From Tubulanus polymorphus (Eukaryota; Nemertea; Palaeonemertea; Tubulaniformes; Tubulanidae): 64,000 bases of DNA. Location: contig NC_134026.1 of NCBI RefSeq assembly GCF_964204645.1, forward strand, positions 18,432,650-18,496,649, in the 5' to 3' direction. Of this stretch, positions 46,701-56,900 are shown piece by piece. The notes under the pieces were generated by a model. The model did no database searches, was not told where the DNA came from, and was given only the letters and a program-made list of their open reading frames with translations. How positions within the stretch are numbered: position 1 is the stretch's first letter; every line of letters begins with the position of its first letter. Made by a program: the position numbers and the translations under genes.

Positions 46701-49516
46701 GCCATACACGAGATAAAGGGAATCCACGAGATATGACTTAATCCATCAGTGCCCACTAAAATTTGTGAAACTCGTTCTAAACCACTCTTTCAAATAATAA
46801 GACGCACCGTTATTAACAACTGTGATGTTCCAATCACTGGATTCTTAATAATGTTAAATATCAACAACTTCATGACTTTTTGTTAAACATGTTTTCCAAG
46901 TGCTAACCAGTCTGTATGAAGGGTGTCAGCGCGATGCAGCGTTTAGGCCTCGCTGGGCCTACATAGTATATGACATGTATAAACAGTTTATATATTCTCT
47001 ATGTAAATAATTTGTATCGTATTGTTGGCTCATTATGTCATCTTTTAAAAGGGCATTACCATAGAAAGCATTCTATCTAGCAGTGAGCAGTTTTTTTTTC
47101 GAAAACTGAATTGAATTCAATGCTACTTCAAACATATTATCATCATTATATGCACTGTCAAAAATATTTGCTAGAGCTAAAATTAATCATTGCACAGATA
47201 GGATTATGAAGGAACTGCTGCATTTCACTATGCCCCTGATTTTACTAGATTTTCCACCCTGGAAAATCATTCTTTCTTTTCTATTTACAGATTCTAAAGC
47301 TTCCACCTCCAGCACCAATGAAGATTAACCAGTCTTTTTTAAACTGTGAAATACATCATACTCACCAGTCGCTGGTTTTGCTGGTTGACTGGATGGCCGT
47401 GTTCTGACTTGCGGTGGCGACATAGATATATGCGGTGGCACGCTGGAATTTGACCCAGACGGACTGCTGTTTATATTCATACCACCGTTAACAGGCATAC
47501 CTGTCGGACTGACACCTTAAAACAACGAAAAGCAGACATGGATAACAGAATGTGTCAAGACAAGGAAGTCCAAGAACAGTCGAACCTTGTTCAGGGCTGC
47601 CAACCTCTGAAATGAACTATAAGTAACAAATTGAATTTTTTTCAGTAACGTTTCATTGAAATATGAAAGAAAATGTTCAAATCAATCAGTTATATCAACA
47701 AAGACCTTCAGTAACATCTTTCATATTTCTGTATGCATCGGAGAAATCAAATCAGTATTCAACGAATTTCATAGTGGTTACAATGAAATATCAATGAGTT
47801 TGTGTGGTCCTGTGAAGTTTGCAGTAACAAGGTTGCCCTCAAATATACACCAAAATATAAAACCAATTATGCTCACCACTTCCCGATGAGCTTGGATACT
47901 TTGAAGCTGGACCAAATTTCTGGAACTGATTGGAGAACTGAGGAGCTGACGGCGTAGGTGGCTGTTGTTGGGAATACGGACTCCCATGTTGAGAATGGGA
48001 ATTATTGGTGCCTGGATATTTCGGACTTTGCGACGGGTATCTCGTCGGACTGCTCGGTGGAAACGGCGAATAATGTCCGGCAGCGTACGGAGACGTCTGC
48101 GGCGCAAACTGTGGCGTCATCGGTTGCCTTGTGTGCGGCAAATCTAAAATGAAAAACAACAAAAACAAACGTTAGGTGAATGAGACTAGCCCATCATCGG
48201 ATTATCTTTTGAGAGACCGTATCAGGATATTAAATAATTAACTGTTCATAATCAGTGTTCTCCATAGGCTGCATTCATTGTTGAGTGTATGTAATCGTGG
48301 CTGCTAAGTAGCAAGGCTTTCGAGCCTCACAAAAAGCAGAAAATTTCATTCAATTTTTGTGTTAATCTTCTATTACTGGTAGGGGGAGAAGATATTTCAT
48401 ACAGGATGGCCGATTTTCAGAGGGATGGATATCAAAATAAAGGGGCGGCCACCCCTCTAAAACTTGTTGAGAACACTGATAAAAATTAACAAATAATAAC
48501 AATGATTTTTATAGGCTGTAGTTCGAGATGTTATACTTACTTGATGCCACAGGTCTGCTGTGATCTACATTATCAAATGACTGAGGAGCCATGCTCGGCA
48601 TCGTGCCCTTGAATGCATTTGGGTTGCAAGTCAATACAGCCTTCAATAATTCGGGCATTTCTCCTTCTATTGCATCAGTAGCGAGAACATCTTTTAATTC
48701 TCTGCAAGATCGTTAGCAAAAATTACAAACTCATTCATGAGAAAATATTTTCATTTTGTGTATGGTTAAAATGAATAAGGGGCAGTTCACAAGTATGCAC
48801 ACAGCTATGGGGAGAGGGATCAAATATTGGCCACAAAGGTGTACGTATGATAATTTTTCAAACGGACAACGGCAAAAGAAGGGGTTAAAATCCGGATAAG
48901 CTAGGTTCGCTGGTAGATATTCAATCTCCCTCATTTGTTTTACAATTAAACTAGAATTAACTTTTCTCTTACACGTTTTGCCCCTGATTTTTTTCTAGAA
49001 TTTCCAATTCCCAGAGTTTTCCAGGTCATTGGCCATGCGGTCTTATAAATTGATTATCAATGAAAACTGTACAGCAATCACCAAGAGGAAACAACAATAA
49101 TGAATCAAACACATATATCTGATGGGTTAAATGATGGATTCAGAAGCCCTACTTACATGCTCTCCGTCGACGTATTTCCGAGAGTTTGCACAAGCTGTGC
49201 AACAAGATTATCATCCTTTGTCGCCAGCAATCGACGACCTTCATCTGCTATACTCGGGTCAAATAGTAAACTATTGTTACTAACAGTAGATGGTAAAGGA
49301 GTAGGCAATGGTAGCTGAGGCAGCACTGCAAAATACAACATCATTCTTCGAACTACTAATACGGAGGTATGAAAATTGTGAAAATCGGCGAGGATGAGAT
49401 TTCAATTCTTTTATTAAGACATTATCTAACATCGGCATAAAAATGTACTTACGATCTGTTAGACTAGCTACTCCTGCTAATGTTGTAATAGGTACACTTG
49501 GAATTTCTCCATTCAT
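18803..49516 (-). CDS. NIPBL: Nipped-B-like protein (NIPBL/SCC2), cohesin loading factor, complete coding sequence
   Basis: NIPBL with MAU2 (SCC4) forms the nuclear complex that loads cohesin onto chromatin and stimulates its ATPase during loop extrusion. Forty-two coding exons, listed in the next four entries, join with every phase matching. They give 2238 residues against about 2800 in human; the difference lies mostly in the disordered N-terminal half. The start is ATG 49514-49516: MNGEIPSVPITTLAGVASL is nearly the same as the conserved animal N-terminus. A longer upstream frame is ruled out because the splice acceptor lies at 49538-49540, which also implies a 5' non-coding exon upstream. 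The stop is TGA at 18803-18805. The gene is head-to-head with SCP2 and convergent with TTC39. Many introns carry transposable elements. Confidence 0.96.
21026..21662. mobile_element. TA-bounded MITE (Tc1/mariner-like), inserted beside a splice donor
   Basis: The 633-bp element spans 21028-21660. Its inverted ends are TACCGTATTTTCCGGCCAAT on the left and the exact inverse on the right, matching for about 27 bp. Each end is bordered by TA, the expected target duplication. The internal motif TCGGCTTATTGG is repeated several times in both orientations. No transposase frame is present. The right-hand TA is intron positions +6/+7 of the NIPBL intron that follows exon 37 (21668-21814). Confidence 0.85.
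24044..24483. mobile_element. Possible piggyBac-like MITE
   Basis: CCCTTTGAG at 24048-24056 and its inverse CTCAAAGGG at 24471-24479. The right side is followed by TTAA; the left TTAA is mutated to AAAA or TAAA. It lies in NIPBL intron 23655-25657. Short inverted ends only, so moderate to low certainty. Confidence 0.45.
24906..25452. mobile_element. hAT-like MITE
   Basis: A 13-bp perfect terminal inverted repeat (CAGAGCTGCCAAC and GTTGGCAGCTCTG) bounds 547 bp in NIPBL intron 23655-25657. CAGRGCTGCCAA ends are typical of many hAT-superfamily elements. I could not find a matching 8-bp target duplication, so the insertion may be old or rearranged. Confidence 0.6.
25890..27326 (-). repeat. Family A dispersed repeat, near-complete, minus orientation
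   Basis: Read on the - strand it starts at 27326 with TTTTTAGCCCACTTGGGAC and runs through AAGATGGCCGACTGGCAGCC and the TTGGGTCGATCGGACTC region to the tandem monomers. Strong CACCAGGGGGCG motifs lie at 26329-26344 and 26482-26497, and two decayed ones near 26000 and 26165. The CTAGGGGTCCAGGG end sits at 26257, with further monomer-like sequence beyond it to about 25890. It is in NIPBL intron 25765-27629 and sense to the gene. Confidence 0.85.
27630..36306 (-). CDS. NIPBL: NIPBL exons 19-31: central HEAT repeats including the cohesin-loader signature (residues 1107-1685)
   Basis: Exons 36220-36306, 35620-35906, 34725-34926, 33925-34071, 32942-33076, 32498-32599, 31860-31913, 31206-31314, 30950-31086, 30301-30441, 28753-28846, 28295-28446 and 27630-27720. 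The best-conserved block is SFDIYLTQILKVLCETAVAV, RTKAMKCLTSVVEADPSILA, DMQRGVHGRFLDQSTSVREA, AVELVGKFILIRPELINQYY and VRKRVIKIFRDICLEQPEFP. These match the HEAT repeat that defines NIPBL-family loaders. Exon 20 also holds an Asp/Glu-rich insertion (NSDDDDADNSEDEPDDADDE). The donor of exon 28 (30299-30300) is followed after 10 nt by a sense-oriented family A repeat. Confidence 0.94.
28010..28165 (-). repeat. Family A fragment, minus orientation
   Basis: Matches the middle of the family in inverse: GAAGCTACAGG, ATGACCATCTTGAG, GGCCACAGGATGGCCATCTT and TTGACTCAATTTTT. It lies in NIPBL intron 27721-28294, sense to the gene. Confidence 0.55.
29303..30291 (-). repeat. Family A dispersed repeat ending at an exon's splice donor
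   Basis: Minus orientation. The 5' end (TTTTTAGCCC…) lies at 30291, 10 nt into the intron whose donor is 30299-30300. The 3' end, CTAGGGGTCCAGGG, is at 29305. About 500 bp of the front part is deleted. Four monomers carry CACCAGGGGGCG-type motifs (29375-29390, 29522-29537, 29676-29691 and 29834-29849). Sense to NIPBL. Confidence 0.85.
33329..33715. mobile_element. piggyBac-like MITE (387 bp, TTAA-bounded)
   Basis: TTAACCCACTAGCACTCA at the left and its inverse (one mismatch) at the right, with TTAA at both extremities. It lies in NIPBL intron 33077-33924. The ends resemble but are not identical to those of the element at 12776-13055, so it is a sister subfamily. Confidence 0.72.
34430..34530. 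repeat. Family C dispersed repeat fragment
   Basis: CAGTGTTCTTCACAAAAG, GGGGTGTGGCCACCCCTTTC and CCCTCCGAAAATCAGCAACC match, in inverse, a second copy at 48375-48478. Confidence 0.55.
36725..42721 (-). CDS. NIPBL: NIPBL exons 8-18: start of the HEAT-repeat body (residues 607-1106)
   Basis: Exons 42527-42721, 42086-42192, 41917-42003, 40655-40880, 39481-39713, 38553-38653, 38305-38440, 37903-37985, 37683-37812, 36883-37026 and 36725-36781. Conserved landmarks: SGTFKRFVGYVDEVIE; LYIMTSPNMPKQVYIDDVID; VYPEYDPVYR; GVSPFFVENVSELQLSAIKL; VFSRYEKHRTLIIEDIFASL; SSKRNLRSFR; FENFVQDLLTTVNKPEWPAA; FSNKSVDMSLRVASLDYLG; SRLRKDAVSS. These are helices of the cohesin-loader HEAT solenoid. The donor at 40653-40654 was placed by phase: an earlier GTAAAT would give a stop in the next exon. 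The donor after 38305 (GTGGGA) is weak but fits phase. Exon 18 (57 nt, acidic/basic linker) has no counterpart I recognise and could be skipped without a frameshift. Confidence 0.93.
37217..37560. repeat. Foldback pair of a possible tRNA-derived SINE
   Basis: Two related copies in opposite orientation. The + copy (37440-37560) has CGTGGCTGAGAGTAGCGATG then GGTTCGAATAC. These resemble polymerase III A and B boxes of a Ser/Leu-type tRNA, but the spacing is too short for a functional tRNA. The - copy (37217-37340) has GATGGCATCGAGACTCG and the inverse of the GGTTTGAA box. Both end with an AAATTCAGGA-like segment. They lie in NIPBL intron 37027-37682. Confidence 0.4.
39050..39190 (-). repeat. Family B dispersed repeat
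   Basis: Inverse of the copy at 53386-53530, sharing GACACCTCATATGGCC, CCTCACACCAAGTTTCAAGG, TATGCATGCATATTTGATG and the CATCCGTATTCAATAGGGGT block. A partial second unit follows (39240-39300). In NIPBL intron 38654-39480, sense to the gene. Confidence 0.7.
39903..40437. mobile_element. Possible decayed piggyBac-like MITE
   Basis: ATAACCCTTTCAC at the left faces GTCAAAGGGTGTA at the right. The CCCTTT ends match the family, but the TTAA boundaries are mutated. Weak. Confidence 0.3.
40930..41165. repeat. GTTGC/GCAAC-rich repeat
   Basis: Repeated short GCAACTGC, GTTGCAACTCGC, GCAACGAGTC and CAGTTGCAAGAG motifs in both orientations, suggesting an internally palindromic element in the NIPBL intron 40881-41916. 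Class unknown. Confidence 0.35.
41727..41910. repeat. Degenerate ~40-50-bp tandem repeat
   Basis: Four to five copies of a unit containing GTATGATTTCTAATCTATCC. It ends 7 nt before the NIPBL exon at 41917-42003, on the downstream (donor) side of the exon. Confidence 0.6.
43386..43500 (-). repeat. Family A 3'-end remnant, minus orientation
   Basis: CTAGGGTTCTAAGACACCGTG, GGTCAAATGCTCGATAA and TCTGACAATTTCAATATCC follow the family's 3' end in inverse, heavily diverged. In NIPBL intron 42722-44797, sense to the gene. Confidence 0.45.
43668..44440. mobile_element. hAT-like element fragment
   Basis: CAGACCTGCCAAC at 43668 and CATTGGCAGCCCTG ending at 44440 form an imperfect terminal inverted repeat of the hAT kind. 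The element carries the frame described at 43792-44118. The 44230-44340 stretch has two copies of GCGTATTCGATTG. No 8-bp target duplication is evident. In NIPBL intron 42722-44797. Confidence 0.5.
43792..44118 (-). pseudogene. Truncated BED-type zinc-finger frame from a hAT-like transposon
   Basis: A 108-codon frame from ATG 44116-44118. An acidic, lysine-rich N-terminus (NESNSDDDESESEEGEV) is followed by KYPCIVPSQISNSYALCTVC and NLDFLVIHGGLTDVRKR. That arrangement (KYP-x-n-C-x2-C then HGG-x-D) is typical of the first zinc finger in hAT-like transposon proteins and their domesticated relatives. The second half of the finger, the distal His pair, is lost where the frame runs into FGCCRFGCY and stops. 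No catalytic domain remains. It lies in a NIPBL intron on the same strand. NIPBL phases join across it without it, so it is not an NIPBL exon. Confidence 0.45.
44798..49516 (-). CDS. NIPBL: NIPBL exons 1-7: MAU2-binding N-terminus and disordered region (residues 1-606)
   Basis: Exons 49453-49516 (plus 21 nt of 5' UTR to 49537), 49157-49325, 48541-48701, 47877-48143, 47366-47515, 46344-46580 and 44798-45568. Residues 1-130 hold the conserved MAU2-binding part: PLPTPLPST, LLATKDDNLVAQLVQTL and IELKDVLATD…ELLKAVL. Residues ~132-350 are Pro/Ser/Gln-rich (MTPQFAPQTSPY and similar) and look disordered. Exon 7 is 771 nt and CpG-rich. It carries DDPLLDEEH, a basic stretch, RLTLKLSK (compare the vertebrate TKLTLRLSR segment), a HHHHHH run and several nuclear-localisation-like basic clusters (RKRKR, KRRRR). 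The long vertebrate RPETPKQK repeats are absent. Confidence 0.93.
46592..46609. repeat. (AT)n microsatellite
   Basis: Nine AT units 11 nt upstream of the acceptor of NIPBL exon 46344-46580, in gene orientation. Confidence 0.9.
48375..48478. repeat. Family C dispersed repeat fragment
   Basis: GGATGGCCGATTTTCAGAGG, GGGGCGGCCACCCCTCTAAA and GAGAACACTG are the inverse of the copy at 34430-34530. Confidence 0.55.
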
Positions 49517-49540
49517 TTTGAATCTGCGAACTGACAGCTG

Positions 49541-50995
49541 AAAAATAACGACATTAATTAAGTACCCGACACTAGGAACCATTCGTAATCAAAGTATACA
49601 CGATTATCCTAAATTCTATCCCTGACTTTTCCGTGATTTCCGTCAGATAAGTGGTATTCCTGAATTAAGGGCTGCTTATAAAATCTAAATTTTCTTCATA
49701 CATGGTTGTAGGGAGTTCAAAAAACGCAAAATCACTACTGCATATGCTTTAGCATGAGTTTCTATTATTTCATGAAGCACAATCACGGACAATATGTCAA
49801 CAAAGATTTCCAATCAATAAGTGGATAATACCAGCAATCCATACTATTAGAATGAATAATGGTATATCGATATTATAATTCATATACTATAACAGTTAGG
49901 GGAATAGCAGAAACACATAAAATCACGTCCTTCCATTTGATTTTAACATGATCAGCAAGTGAAAACATTGCTACTTTCATGAGCAAATAATTCCTTTGCT
50001 AAAGTTGAACAGTAAAAATGCGTTTAGTGTAGGGCCTAGTAGGCTTGTATGATAGGAATCTGAACAAGATCACCAGCATCGCTACGATCAAGATCAACTA
50101 CACAAAAACTACGGGTCGACAGCACAAATGGAGCGGACAAACATAACTTAATTTGGATATTAAGAAAACGAGCCAATAAGCAGATGGTTGGTTGGACGGA
50201 CAGATTTCCATCGAAAGATTTCAAAAGTTTGACAGTAGAATAGTTGCTGCAACATCCGTACTCATCAACAAACGCTCCGCAGCTAATCGAGATTGGAGGT
50301 TTACCGTTTACGGACGACAGACAGATCGTACGTAAAACAATCAGGTTTCTGTAGCTTCGAAACCGGCCTTTAAATCGTGGATATCAGCAGAAAGCGCATA
50401 TGTCGAGGGCAACCAAAAGTAGCATATTAGATCAAAAACAAATTGGGCATGTGGCGGGGGACAAGCAGAATGAATATATACGCTCCACCACCACCAATTA
50501 GCGCCACCATTCGGCAAACGTCAATCATGCAAAAAGTAACCAACCTTTGACGGCTGGCAGAGGTTGCAGGAGATCGCCAAACGCCGTATAGGCTACATGT
50601 ATCTGTTCAGTGCGATGTTGTCAATACGGCAGACAGCGAATCCTGGCCCACGAGGCCGCTTTTATTTCAGTAATCGGGCTAATCTTGACGCACTCATAAC
50701 AATAAACGCGCCAAAATTACTACAACGACCTGATCGCTTCGATTCTGTCGTCGCGCGTAGGACGGGAATAGCGCCGCTAACGCCGCGTCGCGAAGGCGAT
50801 ACGAATCGCCGCAAATCGGTGCGCCGTGCGTTTCGCCGATTAAAGTTCGCTAATCGAGCGTATTTTTGAGGGTTAAATCGCGTTTTGTCGAAATTTAAAA
50901 ATGCGTTCGATCGAGCGCGTATAGATACTCGCTGTGCGCTGAAGACGGCGAAAGTAGCCCGATAACATCCGGGTACTACTCCAGGAAAATCCAAG
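49541..50995. promoter_or_regulatory. Head-to-head NIPBL/SCP2 intergenic region, probable bidirectional promoter
   Basis: The two start codons are 1.48 kb apart and diverge. From about 50640 to 51060 the sequence is strikingly CpG-dense compared with the rest of the window, and no TATA box is evident. CAAGATGGCC at 50992-51001 matches the YY1 consensus and overlaps the SCP2 start codon, a common arrangement in animal housekeeping genes. The NIPBL 5' non-coding exon must lie in this interval because the first coding exon begins with a splice acceptor. Its position is not determined; AACG-GTAAAC on the - strand near 50306 is one possible donor. Confidence 0.6.
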
Positions 50996-53900
50996 ATGGC
51001 CGCGCCCAGGAAAATTTTCGTCGTCGGCGTCGGGATGACAAAAGTAGGTTTTAGCACGCGCGGCTTCGGGAATCGCTTTGAAAACTGATTAAGGGTCGAT
51101 CGGATGATGTTTTACGCTCATAATCGAGAGCGTAGATGGTCGTCACTCGCGTGTCATTCATAAAACACCTCAAAAATTCACTTCTGCGTATATCGACCTG
51201 GTGGACCAAAACGAGGCTAAATGTCAAAACATATGATCTATCACGGGTTTTGTGCTACAACTGTCATCCATGATTCGCTATTTTCTCTTGATGAGTAGAA
51301 GTGCAGATCAACACAATCCAAGTGAATTCGAAATCAATATGTTTGACTTGGAATGTATTTAGGTATCAAATGCTGTTAGTTGGTTTGTTATTTTAATTTT
51401 TGTGGCTCAACAATAATGTCGACTGCTGATAGTTGCCTTTTCATGCACAGACGCCAATGATTTCGATTTGACATCACTGAGAAAACATCGGGTTGAGAAA
51501 CAACCTTCATTTGTGGTGAAAAATATCGAAACAACTGATATCAGTATTGTCTGTGAAAAAATTAAAAGCGCAGAAAGTTGACTATTAAAGCTTATTTTTA
51601 AAGAAAGTTTTTGGCCTGCAGGAAAACCACGAAGGGCCTAATAGGCCTACATGTACTAATGTCTATTTCAACCTGACTTGAGAGCATTCCGGTTGGCCTA
51701 GCTCGCTTACTTTTGGTAGTACATACCTGATAAAAGTCTTATTAGGGCCAGAATGCATTGGCAGCTGACCTAAAATATCGTTTTTTAATCCACTTTAAAA
51801 TGTATAGAAGGATATCCAAAAAATCTGCATTGAAAGGGGTTAAAAAGAGAAAAGAGACTCCATGATTTGAAAGTTTAACAATATGTCTCCATGCTTACCA
51901 ACTGAAGTTTGGTACGTAGGCATGGTAACATATTGTTAAACTTTCAAATCATGGAGTCACTTCTCTTCATTTGAGCCCTTTCAGTGAAGACTTTTTGGAT
52001 ATCCTTCGATACAGTTTCTAATGGATTAGAAAATGATGATTTAGGTCGACTGCTTTTCCTTTCTGTTCCTATTAAGACCTTTACCAGGTATGTACTACCA
52101 AAAATGAGCGAGCTAGGCCACCCGGAATGCTCTCAAGTCAGGTTGAAATAGACATTAGTAGTCCTAATCTAGAAAATTGATTTCATGCTCAGAAAATTAT
52201 TTATAACTGGTTCAATCCGTTATTTGTTTCCAGAAATTAATTTTCTGTCCAAAAATCCCCCCAGAAAATAATTTGATAGGCCTGATTTAAATAATGATTT
52301 TCTTGTGCATTTTGTACCATGATCCCTCAGAATATGTGGTGCAATTGACCAGTGATCTACCAAGTTCCTCATTATTTCTAAGGAGAGTGGCTTCCATTAC
52401 GGCGATGAATTTTGATTGCTGAATCAATAACAGACATTTTTTGACAAAATTGCAGGCAATAGGGTACGGGTAGTCTAGTACCTAGCCGTTGTTCCCCAAT
52501 AAATCTATAAATCTATAATCCTCAAAACATTTGACTAGTCGCCTCAAAAAATAGTTGAAATAAAGCAACATAACAAATATGGCGGCTTTTTGTGTTGCAT
52601 GATGGGAGGGTAAATTACGGATTCAGACTTAAACTTGGACTGACATTGATGCATAGATATTATTCTTGTTTCAAATTCTTAAGGTAAGATTCGCCAAAAT
52701 GAATGCGTTTTACCAAAAAAAATAACATTTAGAGTAATTTTAGAGAGACATATTGAATTTTCATATTTTTATTAATTTAGGCCGTATTGGAAATCCCGAT
52801 TGTGGCAATCAATTCAAATCAAATCAAAAAATTCTCCGGTCCCCGATTTAAATCATCAAAAATATTATCATAAAACACATTATTGACAAAGTCAACAAGG
52901 TAACTAATTAATTTATTTGAGAACAAAGGTTTGATTTGACACTAAAATCAGTTGTTGCATTGTAAGAAACGGAAGTTAACTTCTATATGTCAGTTTGGCG
53001 TCAGAACATTGTAGGGGACCCGTAATAACGACTGGTATTCAGACTAACAAACACATGGTGTTCTCTGTCCAAATTCCAGCTGAACTGCTATCGCAGGCAG
53101 GAAATGCGTTAGTAGAAAGGTGTGGTTTTTTGCAATGTTCAGATATTAATGATTCATTGAATTAAATAAGCTGTATTCACATTGCATTTTCAGTTTGAAA
53201 AACCAGGTAGACGTGATGACTTTGATTACCCTGAAATGGCCTTGGAAGCAGGTAGGTTTCATTTATCTATCTATTCTATCTGATCTTAAATGGAAATGCT
53301 ACTGGGTGATGCGACTTAAGTTAACTGACCCATTCACTTATGTCGCTCTGTTATCTTGTTGCATTTTTAGCCCAGTTGGGATTTTTTGTTGCAATATTTG
53401 ATAGATTTCCTTAAAACTTGGTGTGAGGATTAGGCCATATGAGGTGTCCACCCCTATTGAATACGGATGACATTGGCCATCAAATATGCATGCATACCAA
53501 CCGATACGATTCATCCGTATTTGTTTAAATTTTTAGCCCACTTGGGACTTTAGTCCCAGCGGGCTATTGCGTTCACTTTTCTTCCTTTGTCCTTCCATAG
53601 ACGGAATCCAGTTATTTTGGGAAGTTTTGAAGACGCTTCAATGTAATGTCTTGATATTTGGGTTACACATGTATCTTCCCGAACACATCTTCAGCCCAAA
53701 AACTGGCCCTGTCAGAATCAAGATGGCGGAATGGCAGCCATTGTTGTTCTCCAAAATCACTTTTTACACATTTTTCAACTTTTTAAGGGAAATTTTGAAG
53801 ATGCTTCGATCAATTACCTTGATCTTTCGTATCTATTTGAATCCCCCAAGGGCCCATCAGCTTAAGAAAAATTGGGTCGATAGGCCGTCCTATGACCTTT

Positions 53901-56900
53901 TTAGTGTCAAAAAATGTCAATTTTGGCCCGAATTCCGAATCCTGTAGCTTCCTACTTGTTTGCCATTTCTCATCGCAATTTGTGATGGGTATGCTTTGGA
54001 AAGGGATGTTTAATCCCTGAGACAGGTATTTTTGATCAGTCAATTATGGCGCAATTGGCGGCTATCTTGGTGTCATCGGTACTCATTCGTAGGTGGGAGA
54101 AAGTTTTTTCCACATTATATTGATACCTAAGCATAGTTTGTTACCACAATCGATAAGAAAGTTGTAGCCAATAACGTGTTCTATGATTTTTGTGAGTTTC
54201 AAGGTCATTGGTTTTTGTATACGGCCACCAGGGGGCGTTGAATAATACAATAACTTAGTGTTTCTATATTATATTCGTACCTATGCATATTTTGTTATCA
54301 CGATCAATTGCAAAGTTGTGGCTCATGACATCGTCTATGATTGTGGTGAGTTTTAAGGACATTAGTTATCCTATAGCAGATTAGTAGAATAACTTAGTAT
54401 TTCCTTATTAGATTGATACCTAGGCATATTTTGTTACCATGATCAATTGCGAAGTTGTAGTTCATGACATTTTCTATGATTGTGGTGAGTTTCAAGGTCA
54501 TTAGGTTTTGCATATGGTCACCAGGGGACGTTGAATATTAGAATAACTTAGTATTTCCATATTAAATTGGTAACTAGGCATATTTTGTTATTACAATCAA
54601 ATAATAGCTGCTGACGTATTCTATAATTGTGGTGGGTTTCAAGGTCATTGCTGTCATTGCTGTGACCGATGGGTAAGGGGGATTATCTGTCATCGTCTGT
54701 CCGTCCGCCCGTCATCTTTTGCTTCAATTCGCTACTAGTCTGCAGTTTTTTAATCAGATCAATTCCACATTTAGTATGAATGTTCTATGGACCAAGGCCT
54801 ATAAAGAACCATTTTTTTATTCGTGTCCCAGGGGGCGCCCCTGGGGGTGGAGTTTCTATATCTTCAAATCACTACTAGTCCTACAGTTGTAATCAGATCG
54901 ATTCCAAATTTGGTATGAATGTTCTATGAGCCAATGCCTACAAGAGCCCTTTTAGGATTTGGCCACAAGGGATGCAGCTTCTATTTCTTCAAATCACACA
55001 GCAGAGCTATGTTAGCCGATAGGCTCCTTGTCTTCATTATATCATTCCTGTGTAATGTTGTCCAATAATGTAACTTCTCGATGGAAATGAATTTTAGATT
55101 CAATAAATAATTATTTGTAGAAAAATTTGCGCGGATACCAGTAATAAAATTTAGGATGTTACGTAGATAACATGTGCCCATTTTGTTTTTAGGCAAGAAG
55201 GCATTGGCTGATGCTAACATTCCTTACAACGAAATACAACAAGTGTGTGTAGGATATGTTTACGGTAAGTGTGTTTATTTTGAAATCTATATCTCTAAAT
55301 AGGCTCTAAACATAATTTGAAATTGAAATAAATGTAGGTGATAATATATTGTGTTAGATCTAGGCTTTATAAACTGTTTCATGAGTAATTGTGTGTATTT
55401 CATTGATTAGCCTAGTCAGTAGTCAAATCTTTTTAGCCCACTTGGGACTTTAGTCCCAGCGGGCTATTGCGTTCACTTTTCGTCCCTCCGTTCATCCGTC
55501 TGTAGATGGAATCCAGTTATTTTGGGAAGTTTTGAAGGCGCTTCAATGTAATGTCTTCATGTTTGGTTTATACATGTATCTACCCTAGACACATCTTCAG
55601 CCCAAAAACTGGCCCTGTCAGAATCAAGATGGCCGACTGGCAGCCATTGTTGTTCGCCAAAATCAGCACTTTTTACACGTTATTGAACTTTTTGACGGAA
55701 ATTTTGAAGACGCTTTGATCAATTACCTTGATCTTTCGTATATTTGAAGGGCCTATAAGCATAACAAAAATTGGGTCGATCGGACTCAAGATGGTCGCCC
55801 TAGGACCTTTTAAGTGCCTAAAAATGTCAATGTTGGCCCTAGTCATGTAGCTTCCTACTGGTTTGCCATTTCTCATTGCAATTGCGATTCGCAATTGCTG
55901 ATGGGTATTCTTTGAATTACAAAATCGTGGCTGCTGACATGTTCTATTATTGTGGTAAGTTTCCAGGTCATTGGTTTTTATATATGGTCACCAGGGGGCG
56001 TTGAATATTGAAATTGTTAGATCGTTGAGCATTTGAAACCACTTTCCGAGTGGGCATGGTGTCCCTGGACCCCTAGTTTTAAGAAGAAGGGTTGTCAAGG
56101 GTTTCTCTCTTTCGTACTCGTTTTAGCGGATGTTCCCTATCTGAACATCCCTATTTCAAACCTAATAGGTGTAAGGCCTTTTAAATGGCCACAAATTTCG
56201 GTCTAATGACCTCATGCCAAAACGTACGAAGTGAAAACGTCCTCGTCTGTATTATGTCTTCTCCACAATAGGTTTATTAATTAAAATAGCATCTTTAGTT
56301 TATAATAGCATAGGCCTATAACCATCTCAAGTTTATAAATGAATTATGACTGCATGGTAGGCCCTAATACAGGGTATCACTATACGATAGGATATGTATG
56401 AGTATGATGCTATACATATTCAAATGAAATCATCGGGTATGTGTGAAGGTGAAGTCAATGAAGTCAAATCCAAGTAATTTCTTTGAATTAATGTAATTAC
56501 AAAGAATTCTGTTTGATAAGTAGTATTGATAGCGGACGTTTTAACCAACAAAAGCGAGGACGCTTTGACTAACGATAGCAGGGATGTTTTGACCGGTATG
56601 TGTGGACGTTTTGGTAGGAGGACATTTTTACCTGTCACGCATATTGATGAGGGTTTTCATCCATGCATCAGGCATTCTTAATTCTTCGTCTGATTGTAGG
56701 CGATTCAACTTGTGGACAAAGAGCAGTTTATCAACTAGGAATGACTGGAGTACCTATTTATAATGTAAGTACTACGGAATAATTCAGTCTGCTATTATAT
56801 CTTATGGGTCGCTCTAGGAAACTCTTGAAAAGTAAGATAGTTTGGAGAGTGTTTGGAAACCAAGGATTCATATCTGGTACGACTATTAGATCAGTGTGTT

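Noticed and set aside
49514-49582. Upstream in-frame ATG at 49580-49582 for NIPBL
   Set aside because: It lies beyond the splice acceptor at 49538-49540 and the conserved protein start is the ATG at 49514-49516.
50662-51057. 131-codon frame antisense to SCP2 exon 1
   Set aside because: Lies across the CpG-rich promoter and SCP2 first exon; CpG-rich DNA is stop-poor, so it is a shadow.
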